From the NCBI RefSeq assembly GCF_002811985.1, contig NZ_NPDU01000022.1:1-64000 (forward strand): 64,000 nucleotides of DNA. Direction: 5' to 3'. Position numbers and translations under genes: made by a program. This stretch comes from Leptospira adleri. GTDB lineage: Bacteria > Spirochaetota > Leptospiria > Leptospirales > Leptospiraceae. Shown in pieces: positions 42,541-53,512 of this stretch; position 1 is the first letter of the stretch, and each line of letters opens with the position of its first letter. The notes below the pieces were generated by a model that was not told the DNA's origin, made no database searches, and was given only the letters and a program-made list of their open reading frames with translations.

Positions 42541-43635
42541 ATGGAACCACGAAAAATCATTCATGTGGATATGGATGCCTTTTACGCTTCCGTGGAACAA
42601 AGAGACTTTCCGGAATACAAGGGAAAACCTCTGATCGTAGGAGGTCCTCCGGGAAGTCGATCCGTGGTTGCTGCGGCTTCTTACGAGGCAAGAAGGTTCG
42701 GCGTTCGTTCCGCGATGCCTTGTTCTCGGGCCGCTCAGTTGGCTCCGCAGGCGATTTTTGTATTTCCGCGTTTCGAGGCTTACAAGGAAGTTTCCAGACA
42801 GATCAAGGAAATCTTTTTAGAATACACAGATCGAGTCGAGATGTTGTCCTTGGACGAAGGATATCTGGACGTTACATTCAATAAAAAGAATATTCCTTTC
42901 GCGGTTACGATCGCAAAAGAGATTCGAAGCGAAATTTTGAAACGAACGAGTCTTACGGCTTCCGCCGGAGTCGGAAACTCAAAGTTCATCGCCAAGTTGG
43001 CTTCGGAAAAAAATAAACCCAACGGTCTTACAGTCGTCTTACCGGAGGACGTGGTTTCGTTTATCGAACCGTTGCCTGTGAGCAGTTTTCACGGAATCGG
43101 AAAGGTGACCGCTCAAAAAATGGAAGAATTGGGAATCCACACGGGAAAGGATCTTCGCACAAAGAGCGTCGAAGAACTCGTCCAGCACTTCGGAAAAATG
43201 GGAATCTATTATTATAAGATTTCGAGAGGAGAAGACGACCGAGAGGTGGAATCCTCGAGGGAACGAAAATCTCTCGGCGCCGAAATCACATTCGATCAAG
43301 ATCGAATCGAAAAGGAAGACCTCTTTAACCAACTCAAATACGTTTCCGGAGAAGTGGAACGACGATTGAAAAAAAGGGATTTTTCCGGAAGAACTCTGAC
43401 TTTGAAAATCAAGTTTCACGACTTTACGCTGAAAACAAGATCCAAAACTCTTTCCGAAACGATCTTTTCGGGGGAGGAGCTTTTTAATACCGCTTCCGCG
43501 CTTCTCGAGGAGTTTATAGAATCGAAGGACGGAAAACTCGTTGCGATCAAGGCGATCCGACTTTTAGGAATCAGTCTTTCTCATCCGAATACCGCGGAAG
43601 AAGAAGACGAGCCGAGTTTATTTCCAACTTTATAA
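42541..43635 (+). CDS. dinB: DNA polymerase IV
   Basis: A Y-family translesion polymerase, 364 residues. The first metal-binding motif is IIHVDMDAFYASVEQR (residues 6-21), with YEARRFGVRSAMP and the second catalytic motif SLDEGYLDVT (about residue 104). The little-finger domain follows GRTLTLKIKFHDF. The C-terminus SLFPTL resembles a beta-clamp binding motif. The role is lesion bypass during replication. The gene is probably cotranscribed with comF. Its stop is only 4 bp from the end of the convergent outer-membrane-protein gene. Confidence 0.95.
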   Translation: MEPRKIIHVDMDAFYASVEQRDFPEYKGKPLIVGGPPGSRSVVAAASYEARRFGVRSAMPCSRAAQLAPQAIFVFPRFEAYKEVSRQIKEIFLEYTDRVEMLSLDEGYLDVTFNKKNIPFAVTIAKEIRSEILKRTSLTASAGVGNSKFIAKLASEKNKPNGLTVVLPEDVVSFIEPLPVSSFHGIGKVTAQKMEELGIHTGKDLRTKSVEELVQHFGKMGIYYYKISRGEDDREVESSRERKSLGAEITFDQDRIEKEDLFNQLKYVSGEVERRLKKRDFSGRTLTLKIKFHDFTLKTRSKTLSETIFSGEELFNTASALLEEFIESKDGKLVAIKAIRLLGISLSHPNTAEEEDEPSLFPTL

Positions 43636-43639
43636 TATT

Positions 43640-44593
43640 CTAAATTTTGATTCCGATTCCGAAAAGAATCATAGGTTCGCCGAATTGATAGGTATTTACG
43701 GACCCGTTTAAGATCGTCTTTCTGTATTGAACCGTAAGATTGAAAAAATAAGAATCGAATTCCGCTTGAAGACCCGTTCCGACCAAGGCGGTTCCGTAAA
43801 TCAATTGTCGCGAATAAATTCCGCTATTGTAGCTTCTTCCGACCCCTGCGCCCGCCTGCGCAAACCAAACGATAGAATCCGAGATTGGAATCAAATACTT
43901 AACGCTCGGTAAAAGTGAAAACGTCGAAATCGTGAACGCCGAACTGGAAGCTCGACTTCCTTTGTATTCGCTCGAGTTTGAGCCGAAAATTTGAGTCAAT
44001 GTCGACAGACCGGCTAAGGTCTGGTATTCGGGCGATTGATTCAAACTCGCGTTAGTCGCAATCGCCGTAAGCGCCGAAACCCCCGTCGTCGGAAATGAAA
44101 AGTTGTTATGCTCCAAAGCAAGGGCAAACGCAAAGTTCGGGTTGCGGCGGTATTCTCCCTGTAAAGCGACGGATTGAACCGTTACTGAATATTTTTTTTC
44201 CAAATAAGGATCGATATAGAGGGTGGTCGTAACGAAATCAGTTAGAGTATAATGACGGTTGAGATCCATAGGCTCGGAAATTCGAGAATTCCATTGCGAA
44301 CCGAGCAGTGAAAGATAGAATTTTTTGAAATCCTTCGGATTTTGAATTTCCTCTTTTTTAATTTCCGAAACCAGAATTTTTTCCACGAGTTGAAGATCTA
44401 TTTTTTCAACCTTGCCGAATTTATCTTCGATCAATACATGATCTTCTCTTAAAGTGGTTTTTACGTTTTTTAAAACCGAACCGTCCTTTAAAACCACCGA
44501 ATTCCCGAATATCAATTTTGGAATCGTAATCAAAAAGAAAAAAAGAATCCAAAGAAGAATTCGGATTCGATGTACGAAGAAAAAATTTCTCAT
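43640..44593 (-). CDS. Outer-membrane protein with N-terminal LKDGS module
   Basis: A 317-residue exported protein. After the signal peptide (LLWILFFFLITIPKLIFG) a short module follows, NSVVLKDGSVLKNV with VEKIDLQLVEKILV, and then a beta-barrel-like C-terminal domain with alternating aromatic and small residues ending IGIGIKI. It is presumably inserted in the outer membrane. The module resembles the C-terminal module of the neighbouring anti-sigma protein. AAAGGTTTC precedes the ATG at 44593, 13 bp after the anti-sigma stop, so they form one operon. The longer upstream frame is not used. Confidence 0.75.
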   Translation of the reverse strand: MRNFFFVHRIRILLWILFFFLITIPKLIFGNSVVLKDGSVLKNVKTTLREDHVLIEDKFGKVEKIDLQLVEKILVSEIKKEEIQNPKDFKKFYLSLLGSQWNSRISEPMDLNRHYTLTDFVTTTLYIDPYLEKKYSVTVQSVALQGEYRRNPNFAFALALEHNNFSFPTTGVSALTAIATNASLNQSPEYQTLAGLSTLTQIFGSNSSEYKGSRASSSAFTISTFSLLPSVKYLIPISDSIVWFAQAGAGVGRSYNSGIYSRQLIYGTALVGTGLQAEFDSYFFNLTVQYRKTILNGSVNTYQFGEPMILFGIGIKI

Positions 44594-44606
44594 GAAACCT
44601 TTCGAT

Positions 44607-45896
44607 TTAAAAGGAAATGGATTCCACGTCTTCGGCTTTGATGATTCTTTTTTTACCTTCCGCTTCCAGAACGTATTCGTTTTCATATTGGATAAGATTT
44701 CCTTTTAATTCGGATCCGTCTTTCAACTTGATCGTCTTGTTTCCCAAGCGGACGGGTTCCTGTTTTTGCGGCTCTTCTTTTTCTTCGACCACAAGGCGCT
44801 TAACGTTCTTTTGGGTTTGAATCGGTTGCTCGATTTTCTCTTTCAAGTCCGGAAGTTCGTCGCCTCCGGAGCTTTGTATGATTTTTTCCAGATTTTCAAG
44901 GTCTTGAACGCTCAAAGGTTTTGTTTTGTTTTCTTTGAGAGCGAGCGAAAGGACGTTTCGGATCCGTCTCAGTTCGTCTCGGAGCTTTTCCCTGTTTATT
45001 GTCTTAGGATCGTCCTTTGAAACGAAAAGGGTTTTAGATTCCTCGGAAAGATCGATGGATTTTGTTTCCAAAGAAGAATTAGAAAGTTTTATTTCTTGGA
45101 TGTCGCTTAATAATTCTTCGTTATCTTTTTCGAAGATTCCGATTTCGTTTTCGGAAGGGTTTAGCAAGAATGGAAGAAGATATCTAATCCCGGAACGAAC
45201 CGCGACCGCGCCGTCCCACACTTTGACACTTCTTCCTTTTTCTAAATCTTCGACCAGAACTTTGGTACCGAGCAATTCGATCTGAGTTCCGTTCGAATAG
45301 AGTTTTGTTTTGCCGGTGGAACGAACCGTTTCGTTTAACAAAAGTTTTCCTTTTGCAAAATATAAGGACAGGGATTCTTCCGAATCGCCGGATCTCGGGA
45401 GACGCAGAATTCTTACTTCCGAGTTCGGAAAAATTTTAAAACGAATCGAACCTTGTGCTCTTACAATTTCAACGTCACAAAAGGAATTCTGATCCAGTTG
45501 AATCCGTTCCGTCGCACGGATGGATTGAGAATTGCAAGCGCCGAACGTTTGAATTGCGACCGAATCCGTTTTCGGAAATATCCAAGATCGAAAGACAAAA
45601 GAAATGGAAACGATCAACGGAACGATTGCGGCCAATAGAAGAATTCTATTCTTAAATATTTTTTCCGTGAAGGATACGCGAGACGGAAACAAGTTTTGAT
45701 TTTCGGAATGTGAAAGCGCGGTTTTATGAAGTCTTAGGCCTTCTTGCATTTTGATATAGTTTTCGTATCGCTCTTGCAAGGACGGGTCTTGATCGACGAT
45801 TTGATTCAATCGTTCTTTCTGCTCCTCGGTGATTTCGCCGAAAAGGGCTAAAGACATTAAATCTTCGAATTCTTCTATTAGATCGTTTCTTTCCAT
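44607..45896 (-). CDS. FecR-like anti-sigma factor with periplasmic LKDGS module
   Basis: A 429-residue membrane protein. The N-terminal part (residues 1-80) is cytosolic and has a zinc-less anti-sigma-like helix pattern, a transmembrane helix lies at about 84-107, and the periplasmic part holds a FecR-like domain (about 125-245, with SEVRILRLPRSG and TQIELLGTKVLVE). A coiled, acidic region follows, and the C-terminus, KTIKLKDGSELKGNL to IIKAEDVESISF, is a small beta module. The gene lies directly downstream of the sigma-factor gene, with an outer-membrane gene after it. It probably binds the sigma factor and senses an envelope signal. Confidence 0.82.
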   Translation of the reverse strand: MERNDLIEEFEDLMSLALFGEITEEQKERLNQIVDQDPSLQERYENYIKMQEGLRLHKTALSHSENQNLFPSRVSFTEKIFKNRILLLAAIVPLIVSISFVFRSWIFPKTDSVAIQTFGACNSQSIRATERIQLDQNSFCDVEIVRAQGSIRFKIFPNSEVRILRLPRSGDSEESLSLYFAKGKLLLNETVRSTGKTKLYSNGTQIELLGTKVLVEDLEKGRSVKVWDGAVAVRSGIRYLLPFLLNPSENEIGIFEKDNEELLSDIQEIKLSNSSLETKSIDLSEESKTLFVSKDDPKTINREKLRDELRRIRNVLSLALKENKTKPLSVQDLENLEKIIQSSGGDELPDLKEKIEQPIQTQKNVKRLVVEEKEEPQKQEPVRLGNKTIKLKDGSELKGNLIQYENEYVLEAEGKKRIIKAEDVESISF

Positions 45897-45898
45897 CT

Positions 45899-46420
45899 TT
45901 ACAAAGCCACTTTTCTTCTTTCTAATTCTTCTCGGAGCAGATCCAAGGCTTTTAATAATTTTCTACTGACGGTTCTGGAAGATATATTCAACGCTTGCGA
46001 GGTTTTCTCCAAAGTGTAATTGTTGAATTCTTTTAATAGGATGATACTTTTTTCCGGTTCAGGCAACGAAGAGATGATCTCCCTCAATTCTTCCTCTACG
46101 ATTCTATTTTCCAGTTCCTGAATAAAATCATCTTTCACAAGAAGCGCTTCCATTGAAGCATTTTCTTCAAGGGCAAATTCCTTTTTGCGATTTTTACGAT
46201 ATGAGAAATACGTATTTTTCGCTATTGCCGCGGCCCAAGTGTAAAAACTTCCTTTCTCTTCCGAAAAATTCGAAAAGGCTCTGTATAGATTGATGAATAC
46301 CTCTTGCGCAATGTCCTCCACTTCGTTCGGATCCGCCGATAGATATCGAATGACCTTGTATATCGCCTCTTTGTAATTTTGGTAAAACAAAGAAAAATCG
46401 TGATCTTGATTTAACTTCAT
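45899..46420 (-). CDS. ECF-type RNA polymerase sigma factor
   Basis: A 173-residue ECF sigma factor. The sigma-2 region has [20 protein letters not shown] and [15 protein letters not shown], and the sigma-4 region has [15 protein letters not shown] and [22 protein letters not shown] chose the ATG at 46420, which has AAAGGA just upstream, instead of the longer frame. It is first in the operon with the anti-sigma and outer-membrane genes. ECF factors usually activate their own operon; I could not find a convincing ECF promoter upstream. Confidence 0.93.
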   Translation of the reverse strand: MKLNQDHDFSLFYQNYKEAIYKVIRYLSADPNEVEDIAQEVFINLYRAFSNFSEEKGSFYTWAAAIAKNTYFSYRKNRKKEFALEENASMEALLVKDDFIQELENRIVEEELREIISSLPEPEKSIILLKEFNNYTLEKTSQALNISSRTVSRKLLKALDLLREELERRKVAL

Positions 46421-46828
46421 TTTAATCCTTTGAAAATAAGAACGCAAAAATACATCGATAATAAGACAGACGAAAATAAAAAGAATTAAATGGCGAATAT
46501 GCAATTCTACGTTTCAATCTTAAATTTCTTTGCATGGCTCTCATTCCTTCACACTCAATGAAGGACTCGCATTTGTAAGGTCACAAAAGAGACATTGTTT
46601 GATCGAGTCAAAATTATTTTTCTGCACACCGTTTTATCATTTGAAAACCAGAAAACGATCTCCTCTCCCGCAGTAGGGTTTAGGATCGCCTTATCATTCG
46701 TAAAATTGAAGTCGACATTATTAAGAATGAGACTGTTCTCTTCAAGTAAGGAAAGGAGCGCGAGGCTCCTTTCCGTGTTTCACTTTAAGAAAAAATATTC
46801 TCCTGAATATAATTCTTTCGAAATTACT
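46421..46828. other. Intergenic region upstream of sigma operon
   Basis: About 408 bp without a gene, AT-rich. A perfect 10-bp stem GGAAAGGAGC/GCTCCTTTCC at 46750-46774 may end the minus-strand lipoprotein transcript. A second hairpin (ATTCCTTC/GAAGGACT) lies near 46549-46571. The sigma operon promoter must lie near 46430-46530, but I cannot assign it. Confidence 0.55.
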
Positions 46829-48103
46829 TTATTTCGTCTCACTTAAGATCGTCGGTAAGTGAAAGATCAAATTTCTTCTTGCTGTATTGGTCAGGTTGTC
46901 GATTCCGCTTGTTGCGTTCGGTCTATCCGCTGCATCCAATTGGGGAGAAAAAACGTTATCCCCCGCTGTGGAATCCCAGAAGAGCGTCTTATCGACGGAG
47001 ACGTTAAAGACAAGGTTTCCGTTCTTGCCTTTGGTTGAATCTAAATCCACGACCAGAATATAAGGCTCGTTTGCTCCTAAAGAAGAGGCGGAAGTCGGAA
47101 TTTTGAACTTTAATTTCTGTGAATTACTCGTATAAGAAATTCCAGGAGGCAGAGGAGAATTCAGATTGTTTCCGAATACTTGGTCTCCCTGACTTCCCGG
47201 TATTCTTAAGAACGATCCGCTGGAAGCATCGATGAAAGATTCTGAGAAAGAGAAGCTGTTTCTCCCTTCGCTTCCAGACAACAAATCCGGAAAGATAAAA
47301 CTCGGGGATGTCAAAAAAGATTGTGGTGAGTCGGGAGAGAATATGTCAGGTGAAACGTCGCCCCTTTCCGCCATCACAAATCCTTCCATTCCCGGAACAT
47401 TCGGTGTGATGGGTTTATTTAGAATGAGATCCACGTAACGATAAGAATTTTCCGGTACATCACTTGGTTTAAAATAATACGAAAACGCTCTGATAACGAG
47501 TCCAATTCGATCATAATCGGATTTCTCACCTTCCGGAATTTGTCGAATTGGCAAACTGGCTTTCACTGTCCCGTTTAGGTTTGTGATCCCCATCGTAGAG
47601 AAAGCAGCGCAGGGTCCCAAATCCCCAAAGGGCGATGCAGGGGCTTCGGATTTAAAGGAAAGAAAATTAGCGTTTGCTAATGTTTCGGTCCCTTTTGCCG
47701 GCCCACCCTTAGATACGGATTTATAAGCAACGATTTGACAAACTTGAATCCCGGCAGCTTCGGGAGTCAAAAACTTGTCATTGAATCCGTCCGCGGCCCC
47801 GTCTCCGTAGGCTTGTGGATCTTCGCCGGCTAAATCCGTTAGAAGTCCGGAAGTTTGTCCGATTGAGTCAGGAAGAAGAGAAAAGTGGGATGAATCCTGA
47901 GTCCTTGCCGCGAGCAATCCGTTTGTATTCGAAAAGTTAAACGTTGCCGTTCCGTTCGGTCCGCTTAATATGGCGGCTGCCAACAGTAAATTCATGTTAT
48001 CGTTCTTTTCTTTTTTGCAACTTGTTACCGAGAACAGAACTGCTATTGCGAATGCAGCTACTTGCCACAAGTTCCGTTCCGTTTTATTTCTATTCTGTTT
48101 CAT
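46829..48103 (-). CDS. Putative lipoprotein
   Basis: A 424-residue lipoprotein of unknown function. The signal peptide ends in LFSVTSCKKEK, with the Cys at about residue 29 as in leptospiral lipoboxes. The mature protein is Ser/Gly/Asn-rich and beta-rich, with segments such as GPNGTATFNFSNTNGLLAAR and NEPYILVVDLDSTKGKNG. There is no catalytic motif. GGAGG precedes the ATG. It lies upstream of the sigma operon on the same strand but 400 bp away; it could be a regulated target of the sigma factor. Confidence 0.72.
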   Translation of the reverse strand: MKQNRNKTERNLWQVAAFAIAVLFSVTSCKKEKNDNMNLLLAAAILSGPNGTATFNFSNTNGLLAARTQDSSHFSLLPDSIGQTSGLLTDLAGEDPQAYGDGAADGFNDKFLTPEAAGIQVCQIVAYKSVSKGGPAKGTETLANANFLSFKSEAPASPFGDLGPCAAFSTMGITNLNGTVKASLPIRQIPEGEKSDYDRIGLVIRAFSYYFKPSDVPENSYRYVDLILNKPITPNVPGMEGFVMAERGDVSPDIFSPDSPQSFLTSPSFIFPDLLSGSEGRNSFSFSESFIDASSGSFLRIPGSQGDQVFGNNLNSPLPPGISYTSNSQKLKFKIPTSASSLGANEPYILVVDLDSTKGKNGNLVFNVSVDKTLFWDSTAGDNVFSPQLDAADRPNATSGIDNLTNTARRNLIFHLPTILSETK

Positions 48104-48348
48104 CGCGTAAAACCTCCAATGAAATCACGAATGAAATATAGAGAAAGTCGGAGCGGACCGAGACAGTTTTTGCTAAAAATAAGAAAGAAATTGCGGATCG
48201 ATTTTATTCGAAAATCGAATCAAATTATAACTCTGCAATGTATAGCGATGATTGAAGTTGAAGGAACGCGGCTTACCAAAAACAAGGCAATTTATCTTTA
48301 GCGGAGGGTTATGCTCATACGAGCTTTATTGAGGAGGGGCGAAGTCGG

Positions 48349-50223
48349 TCATTTCCATTTTTCTAATATTCTTAAAATGTCGTTTCCGAATTTTTCGACT
48401 TTGGCGGAACCCATTCCTTTGATGAGGGACAGGTCTTCCGGAGTTTCGGGCATGGCCTTTGCGATTTCCGCGATCACCGGATTTTGAAGAACCATAAACT
48501 TTTTCCACTTCCTTCTTCGCGCTTCTCTGTCTCGAAAATTCTTGAGTTCTTGGATCACGTTTTTTGCGGGAAGAGTTTTGCGTTCGGTATTCGGGTCTTC
48601 CTCTTTTTTCTTACGCGGAGTTCTTACGATCACGGTGGATGATAGGATGAGCTTGGGATATTTGTCTCCGACGATTTTGACTTTTTTTTCTGAGATCCAT
48701 TCGTCTAGGATTCTTAAGACGGCTTCTTCGGGAACGGAGCGTAACGTTCCGTACATCGGAGTTCGATCCAGTTTTTTTCTAAGAATTTCGTTCGAGCGCG
48801 ATCCTCTGAGAACTCCGGCGATCATTCTTTTTCCGAATTTTCCGGGAATGAGTTCGAGCAAGTCTTCGATCGTTTTCAATTCTTCATCGGAGAAATCGTA
48901 TTTTTCTTTTTGTTCTTTCTTTTGTTTTTTATCTTCTTCTCTTTTGAGAAATTCTTCTCTTCCCGAGGATGAAAGTTCCGCCTCGGATTCTTTCTCCAAA
49001 CAGATGTCGCAGGTTTTGCATTCGGAAATTTCTTCGCCGAAATAAGAACAAAGCGTCCGTTGTCTGCAAAGATTGGAGATCGCGTATTCTTTTACGTAGG
49101 AAAGAAGAGTTTCTCCTCCTTTGCGATTGGATTCCTTTCCGATGATGAAACTTTGGGTAACCAAATCGGACGGATGATAAAACAGAATACAATCCGAATT
49201 CTTTCCGTCCCTTCCGGCTCTTCCCGCCTCTTGATAATAACTTTCCAGGGACGCCGGGGTTTGATAGTGAATCACCATTCTTACGTCCGGGCTGTCCAAA
49301 CCCATTCCGAACGCATTAGTCGCAACAAGGACGTTCGTTTTTCCGGTTGAATAACCGTCCTGTGCTTTTTCTCTGCTTGAATCGGTTCTTCCTGCGTGAT
49401 ACTTTCCGACTTTGAATCCGTTCTTCTTTAGAAAATCGTAAACCGATTCCACTTTTTGTCTGGTCGCGCAGTAGATGATGGCTCTTCCGGAGGTCGATTT
49501 TTGAAAATTGCCTTTGATCAGGATCTTCAGAAGTTGAGTTTCTCGAAACGTTTCGTTCTGCGGGAAAAGAACCGAAAAGTTTAGGTTTTCCCTGTAAAAA
49601 CTTCCCTTGATAAGCGAAGGATCTTTGAGTCCCAGAGAATCCGAAATGTCCTTGATCACTCTTTGCGTCGCAGTGGCGGTTAACGCGATGATCGGAATTT
49701 TTTTCGGAAATTTATCCCGGAGTTCGTAGAGTTTTCTGTATTCCGGTCGAAAGTCGTGACCCCACTGGGAAACACAATGGGCTTCGTCCACGGCGATTCT
49801 TTTCAAGGGAAGTTTGGGAAGAATTTCGAGCACCTGACGACTCAGCGCTTTTTCGGGAGACAGATAAAGAATTTGGATTTTACCGGTTGCGGCGCGGCTT
49901 AGAATTCTCAACTGCTCGAGATCGTCCTGAGTGGAATTGCAGTATTCCGCCGTGATTCCCTTCGCTTTGAGAGAGTCCACTTGGTCTTTCATAAGAGCGA
50001 TCAGAGGCGAGATGACGAGAGTAAGGGAGCTTTCTTCCAAAATGGACGGAAGCTGATAGATGAGGGATTTTCCTCCGCCGGTGGGAAGGATGACTAACGT
50101 ATCGTTTCCGTCTAAGACGGACTCGATCGCTTCCTTTTGTCCTTTTCGAAAACGGGGAAGGCCCCAGACTTCGCGGAGGGCTGATTCTAAATCTTTAAAC
50201 TTCTTGTCTGTTTCTGAGTTCAT
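48349..50223 (-). CDS. recQ: ATP-dependent DNA helicase RecQ
   Basis: A 624-residue superfamily II helicase. Motif I is LPTGGGKS, motif II is VDEAHC, and motif VI is [10 protein letters not shown]. The RecQ zinc-binding region is [23 protein letters not shown] split at about residues 375-400, and a HRDC domain is at the end ([17 protein letters not shown]). The role is in DNA repair and recombination. The start ATG at 50223 has only a weak site upstream. A dispersed MITE-like repeat lies between it and the next gene, mnmC. Confidence 0.95.
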   Translation of the reverse strand: MNSETDKKFKDLESALREVWGLPRFRKGQKEAIESVLDGNDTLVILPTGGGKSLIYQLPSILEESSLTLVISPLIALMKDQVDSLKAKGITAEYCNSTQDDLEQLRILSRAATGKIQILYLSPEKALSRQVLEILPKLPLKRIAVDEAHCVSQWGHDFRPEYRKLYELRDKFPKKIPIIALTATATQRVIKDISDSLGLKDPSLIKGSFYRENLNFSVLFPQNETFRETQLLKILIKGNFQKSTSGRAIIYCATRQKVESVYDFLKKNGFKVGKYHAGRTDSSREKAQDGYSTGKTNVLVATNAFGMGLDSPDVRMVIHYQTPASLESYYQEAGRAGRDGKNSDCILFYHPSDLVTQSFIIGKESNRKGGETLLSYVKEYAISNLCRQRTLCSYFGEEISECKTCDICLEKESEAELSSSGREEFLKREEDKKQKKEQKEKYDFSDEELKTIEDLLELIPGKFGKRMIAGVLRGSRSNEILRKKLDRTPMYGTLRSVPEEAVLRILDEWISEKKVKIVGDKYPKLILSSTVIVRTPRKKKEEDPNTERKTLPAKNVIQELKNFRDREARRRKWKKFMVLQNPVIAEIAKAMPETPEDLSLIKGMGSAKVEKFGNDILRILEKWK

Positions 50224-50281
50224 GGAATCCGTTTTTTGTAAATTTCTTTCTATGGATTTGGAACCGTGTCTATCGATTTAC

Positions 50282-50366
<85 letters not shown>

Positions 50367-50469
50367 TCTATTCTGATCCGCGAGGAATCGAATCGGAGAT
50401 CCGATTTTCCGGCTTACTTTTTCGCCTTCGAGATAAGCCAGTTCTTTGTCGAAACAAAGAACAAAGGAA

Positions 50470-52431
50470 TCAATCCAGACTTCGAATCTTACGATATAAG
50501 AATCGAACGGGATGTAAGGATTCCATTAGTGAAGATTCGACGGGTGCGGGTTCATCCAGTATCAAAGACGCTAAAATCTCTGCACCCAAAAAAGAACTTA
50601 TAATTCCACGGGAACCTAACGCCCCGAAAACAAAAAGTCCCGGAATCGTTTTTAATGCGGGGTAGGTTTTGTTTCGATTCCGCGGGAGATCGATTCCTTT
50701 GTAAATTTTTGTAAACTCTCGCGGAGAAACGACCGGGCCGATTACGGGAAAACGATCCGGAGTCTGCGCGCGGAATCCGACAATTTCGGAAAGAACCGAT
50801 TCTTCGTTCCATTTTATACTCGGGTATTTGTTTTGAACGTATTCTAAAAGTTCCTTCGTATCCTTTTTTCTCGTTTCGGGATCGAGATCGAATTCGTCGA
50901 AGGTGGAACCGAGGACATGTTTTCCTTCGATGGAAGGAGTGAGATAGTGTTCCGCGCAGAGGATGCTCGAGAATCGGGAAGAATTTTCGTTCTCTCCTAG
51001 GACGAGCAATTGTCCTCTTACTTTTTTGACGGGCAGGAATTCCTCGCCCAGATAAGAACGGAGTAAGTCCTCGATTCTATGAGAATTACAGAATATAATA
51101 GAATCGGAATGTATTTCTTCGTTCGAATCGGAAAGAACCGTTTTCCAGCGCGATCCGTCCGGTTGGACCGAAACGGCTTTTCGGCGAACGAATTCGATCG
51201 AAGAAGAATCGACCATTCTTTTCGAAATGGAATTCGGATGGGTCCAAAATCCTTTCGGGAAAAAAATTCCGTCGCCCGTTTCTTTTTCCAGTTCGGTTTT
51301 GTTTTCGGAATTTGGAGCGGATTCTTTCCAAGTTGCGATCATTTCGGAAAGTCCGTGATTCTCCAGACCTTTTCTGAATCTTTCGGAACTCATCTCTGCG
51401 GTGATTCCGTGAAAAAGACCGGACGCTCTGAATTCTTTTTTGTCAGCAAAGAATGAAAGAAAGTGCAGCGCGTATCGAAAGGCGCGTAACGTGAAGAGGC
51501 TTGTCGGAGTCGGATTTTTCGTTATGTGAGGATGGGAGATCGCTCCCGGAATTCCGGAGGCTTCGTTTGCGATTCCGGAAGGATCGATCAGAACGACTCG
51601 GACCCCGCGTTTGGATAAGGAATAAGCCAAAGAGGAACCGGCGATTCCCGCTCCGATGATCGTCGCGGTTTTTGTTTCCGGTTCTGAATCGGGACGCCTG
51701 CACCAGGGTTTTTCCTTCGGGATGAATTCTTCCGCCTTTTCTTTGTTTTGCGGATATGTTCCCGCGAGCATTTCCCTTTTTCTTCCGAAGCCGGGACGTT
51801 TTTCGAGAGAGAATCCGCAGGAAGTCAATGAATCTCTTACCATTCTCGCGACCGTGAACGTGGCAAACGTGGTTCCAGGTTTGCAAACGCGTTTTAGGCG
51901 GATGAGAATCGATTGTTCCCACATGTCCGGATTTTTGGACGGAGCGAATCCGTCCAAAAAGATCGCGTCCATTTTCCCCGAGATTTCGGATAACGCGTCC
52001 GCCGCGTCTCCTATAAAAAGCGTAAGATGAATCTTTCCGTTTAGAAATTTGAAATAGTTCATTCCCGGAATCAGGTCTTGATAAGAATTCAGAAATTCTT
52101 CTCGGATCGAATTCAATTCCGGAAATACCGAAAGCGCTTTTGAGATTTCCTCTTTGTTCAACGGAAACTTTTCAATGGAAACGTAATGAAGTCGAAAACG
52201 ATCCGCGTGTTTGGAATATTCTTTCCAAGTCGTTAAAAAGTTGAGTCCGGTGCCGAATCCCAATTCTAAGATAGAGAAAGATTTTTGAAGATTCGGGTCC
52301 TCCCATCTTCGTATGAGATCGTTTCCTTCGATAAAAACGTGTTTTGTTTCTTCCAATCCGTTTTCCGGTGAAAAATAGATGTCTCCGAATTGTTCCGAGA
52401 CCGGCGTTAGATTTTCTTTCCAAGACAACAT
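50470..52431 (-). CDS. mnmC: Bifunctional tRNA-modifying enzyme MnmC
   Basis: A 653-residue enzyme with two domains that together finish 5-methylaminomethyl-uridine at the tRNA wobble base. The N-terminal methyltransferase has [15 protein letters not shown] and [15 protein letters not shown]; the C-terminal FAD oxidoreductase has [19 protein letters not shown] (about residue 255) and ends with FGALGSRGI. The start is the ATG at 52431, which overlaps the stop of the upstream gene (TGATG), giving coupled translation. A TTG one codon earlier is less likely. Confidence 0.93.
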   Translation of the reverse strand: MLSWKENLTPVSEQFGDIYFSPENGLEETKHVFIEGNDLIRRWEDPNLQKSFSILELGFGTGLNFLTTWKEYSKHADRFRLHYVSIEKFPLNKEEISKALSVFPELNSIREEFLNSYQDLIPGMNYFKFLNGKIHLTLFIGDAADALSEISGKMDAIFLDGFAPSKNPDMWEQSILIRLKRVCKPGTTFATFTVARMVRDSLTSCGFSLEKRPGFGRKREMLAGTYPQNKEKAEEFIPKEKPWCRRPDSEPETKTATIIGAGIAGSSLAYSLSKRGVRVVLIDPSGIANEASGIPGAISHPHITKNPTPTSLFTLRAFRYALHFLSFFADKKEFRASGLFHGITAEMSSERFRKGLENHGLSEMIATWKESAPNSENKTELEKETGDGIFFPKGFWTHPNSISKRMVDSSSIEFVRRKAVSVQPDGSRWKTVLSDSNEEIHSDSIIFCNSHRIEDLLRSYLGEEFLPVKKVRGQLLVLGENENSSRFSSILCAEHYLTPSIEGKHVLGSTFDEFDLDPETRKKDTKELLEYVQNKYPSIKWNEESVLSEIVGFRAQTPDRFPVIGPVVSPREFTKIYKGIDLPRNRNKTYPALKTIPGLFVFGALGSRGIISSFLGAEILASLILDEPAPVESSLMESLHPVRFLYRKIRSLD

Positions 52432-53420
52432 CAAATTCTAGGTGGAAGCGGCTCGGTTTGTTTCGGCGGAGTGGATTCTCTCGTCGGGCCGCTGTCTCTT
52501 CTCAAGGATTCCTCCTGCAATGGACGAGACAACTGAATTTCTTTTCTGACTCCGATTCGATATGTGTCCATCGTAAGATAAAGATCGGGTACGGTTCCTC
52601 CCATCGAAGTCGGGATCGTCTGCTTGATCGGATCGTGCGCGGAGGAAAGCGTGGAGACTTCGAAGTAAAGATAAGTGTTGTAGAAGATGGAATCCTCCAA
52701 AAATCTTCCGATATTGTATTCGTATAACAATTTGATTCCGGTCACCATCCTCACTCGATTTCTCGTCGATGAGACTCTCACGTTTCTTTCCAATACGTCG
52801 AAGTCGTATACGCTGAAACCCACGTTGAACCCGGCTCCGAAATTCCAATTTTGAAATTCTAAAAAGGCGAGATAGATCGTCGCGTAAGCCTGATAATCCG
52901 AATAGAGATATTCGGACTTTCTTCCGAAAGGATCGGGGAGAGGAAAGAGTCCGTAAGCCGCGAGTTCGTATCCGTTTGTCGCCGCTCTTCCGTCGTCGGG
53001 AAAATTGAGAAGATTTCCTCGAAAGGTTCTCGGCGCGGTAAGGGTCAATCCGTAAGCCATGTAGTTTAGATATTTCAAATATCCTTCAAAGGGCGTTCCC
53101 GGAATTCTTCTTGGTATCGATCCGATCGTATAAAAAGGAACCGATTTGAACGGATCCTGGTTTACGGTTCTATCGGACGTCGCGGGTTCTTTGCTTCCGG
53201 CGTTCGAACGAACCACGTTTTCCAAAGGACTATAGTGCGTGGAAAACGAGAGTTTTGTAGAATCCACGCCGCCGGTTAATACGATCGTTTCAAAAAAAGA
53301 TTCCAAGGTTCTGCAGGAAGAATGGAAAGAGAGAAAGACACAAACAAATAAGAATGGATTTTTCTTTGAAAAAAATCCGAGCACGGCGCGAAGTCCGAAA
53401 TTCTCATCCGAAAGTTTCAT
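52431..53420 (-). CDS. Putative outer-envelope lipoprotein
   Basis: A 329-residue protein with a hydrophobic N-terminus ([19 protein letters not shown]); the Cys in FHSSC may be a lipobox residue. The body is beta-rich and aromatic, with stretches such as [19 protein letters not shown] and [17 protein letters not shown], in the manner of an outer-membrane protein. The tail is Pro-rich. The family is unknown. AAAAAAGG precedes the ATG. Its stop overlaps the mnmC start, so they are in an operon; this pairing with a tRNA enzyme has no obvious meaning. It is divergent from dusA. Confidence 0.65.
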   Translation of the reverse strand: MKLSDENFGLRAVLGFFSKKNPFLFVCVFLSFHSSCRTLESFFETIVLTGGVDSTKLSFSTHYSPLENVVRSNAGSKEPATSDRTVNQDPFKSVPFYTIGSIPRRIPGTPFEGYLKYLNYMAYGLTLTAPRTFRGNLLNFPDDGRAATNGYELAAYGLFPLPDPFGRKSEYLYSDYQAYATIYLAFLEFQNWNFGAGFNVGFSVYDFDVLERNVRVSSTRNRVRMVTGIKLLYEYNIGRFLEDSIFYNTYLYFEVSTLSSAHDPIKQTIPTSMGGTVPDLYLTMDTYRIGVRKEIQLSRPLQEESLRRDSGPTRESTPPKQTEPLPPRI

Positions 53421-53512
53421 CCTTTTTTCGTTCCCGAACGATTCCTCGCCGAGTCGGCGATAGAGGATCCTTGACCGAAGACCTTAGAAAAAAAATTCTG
53501 GTAAGAAGTTGT

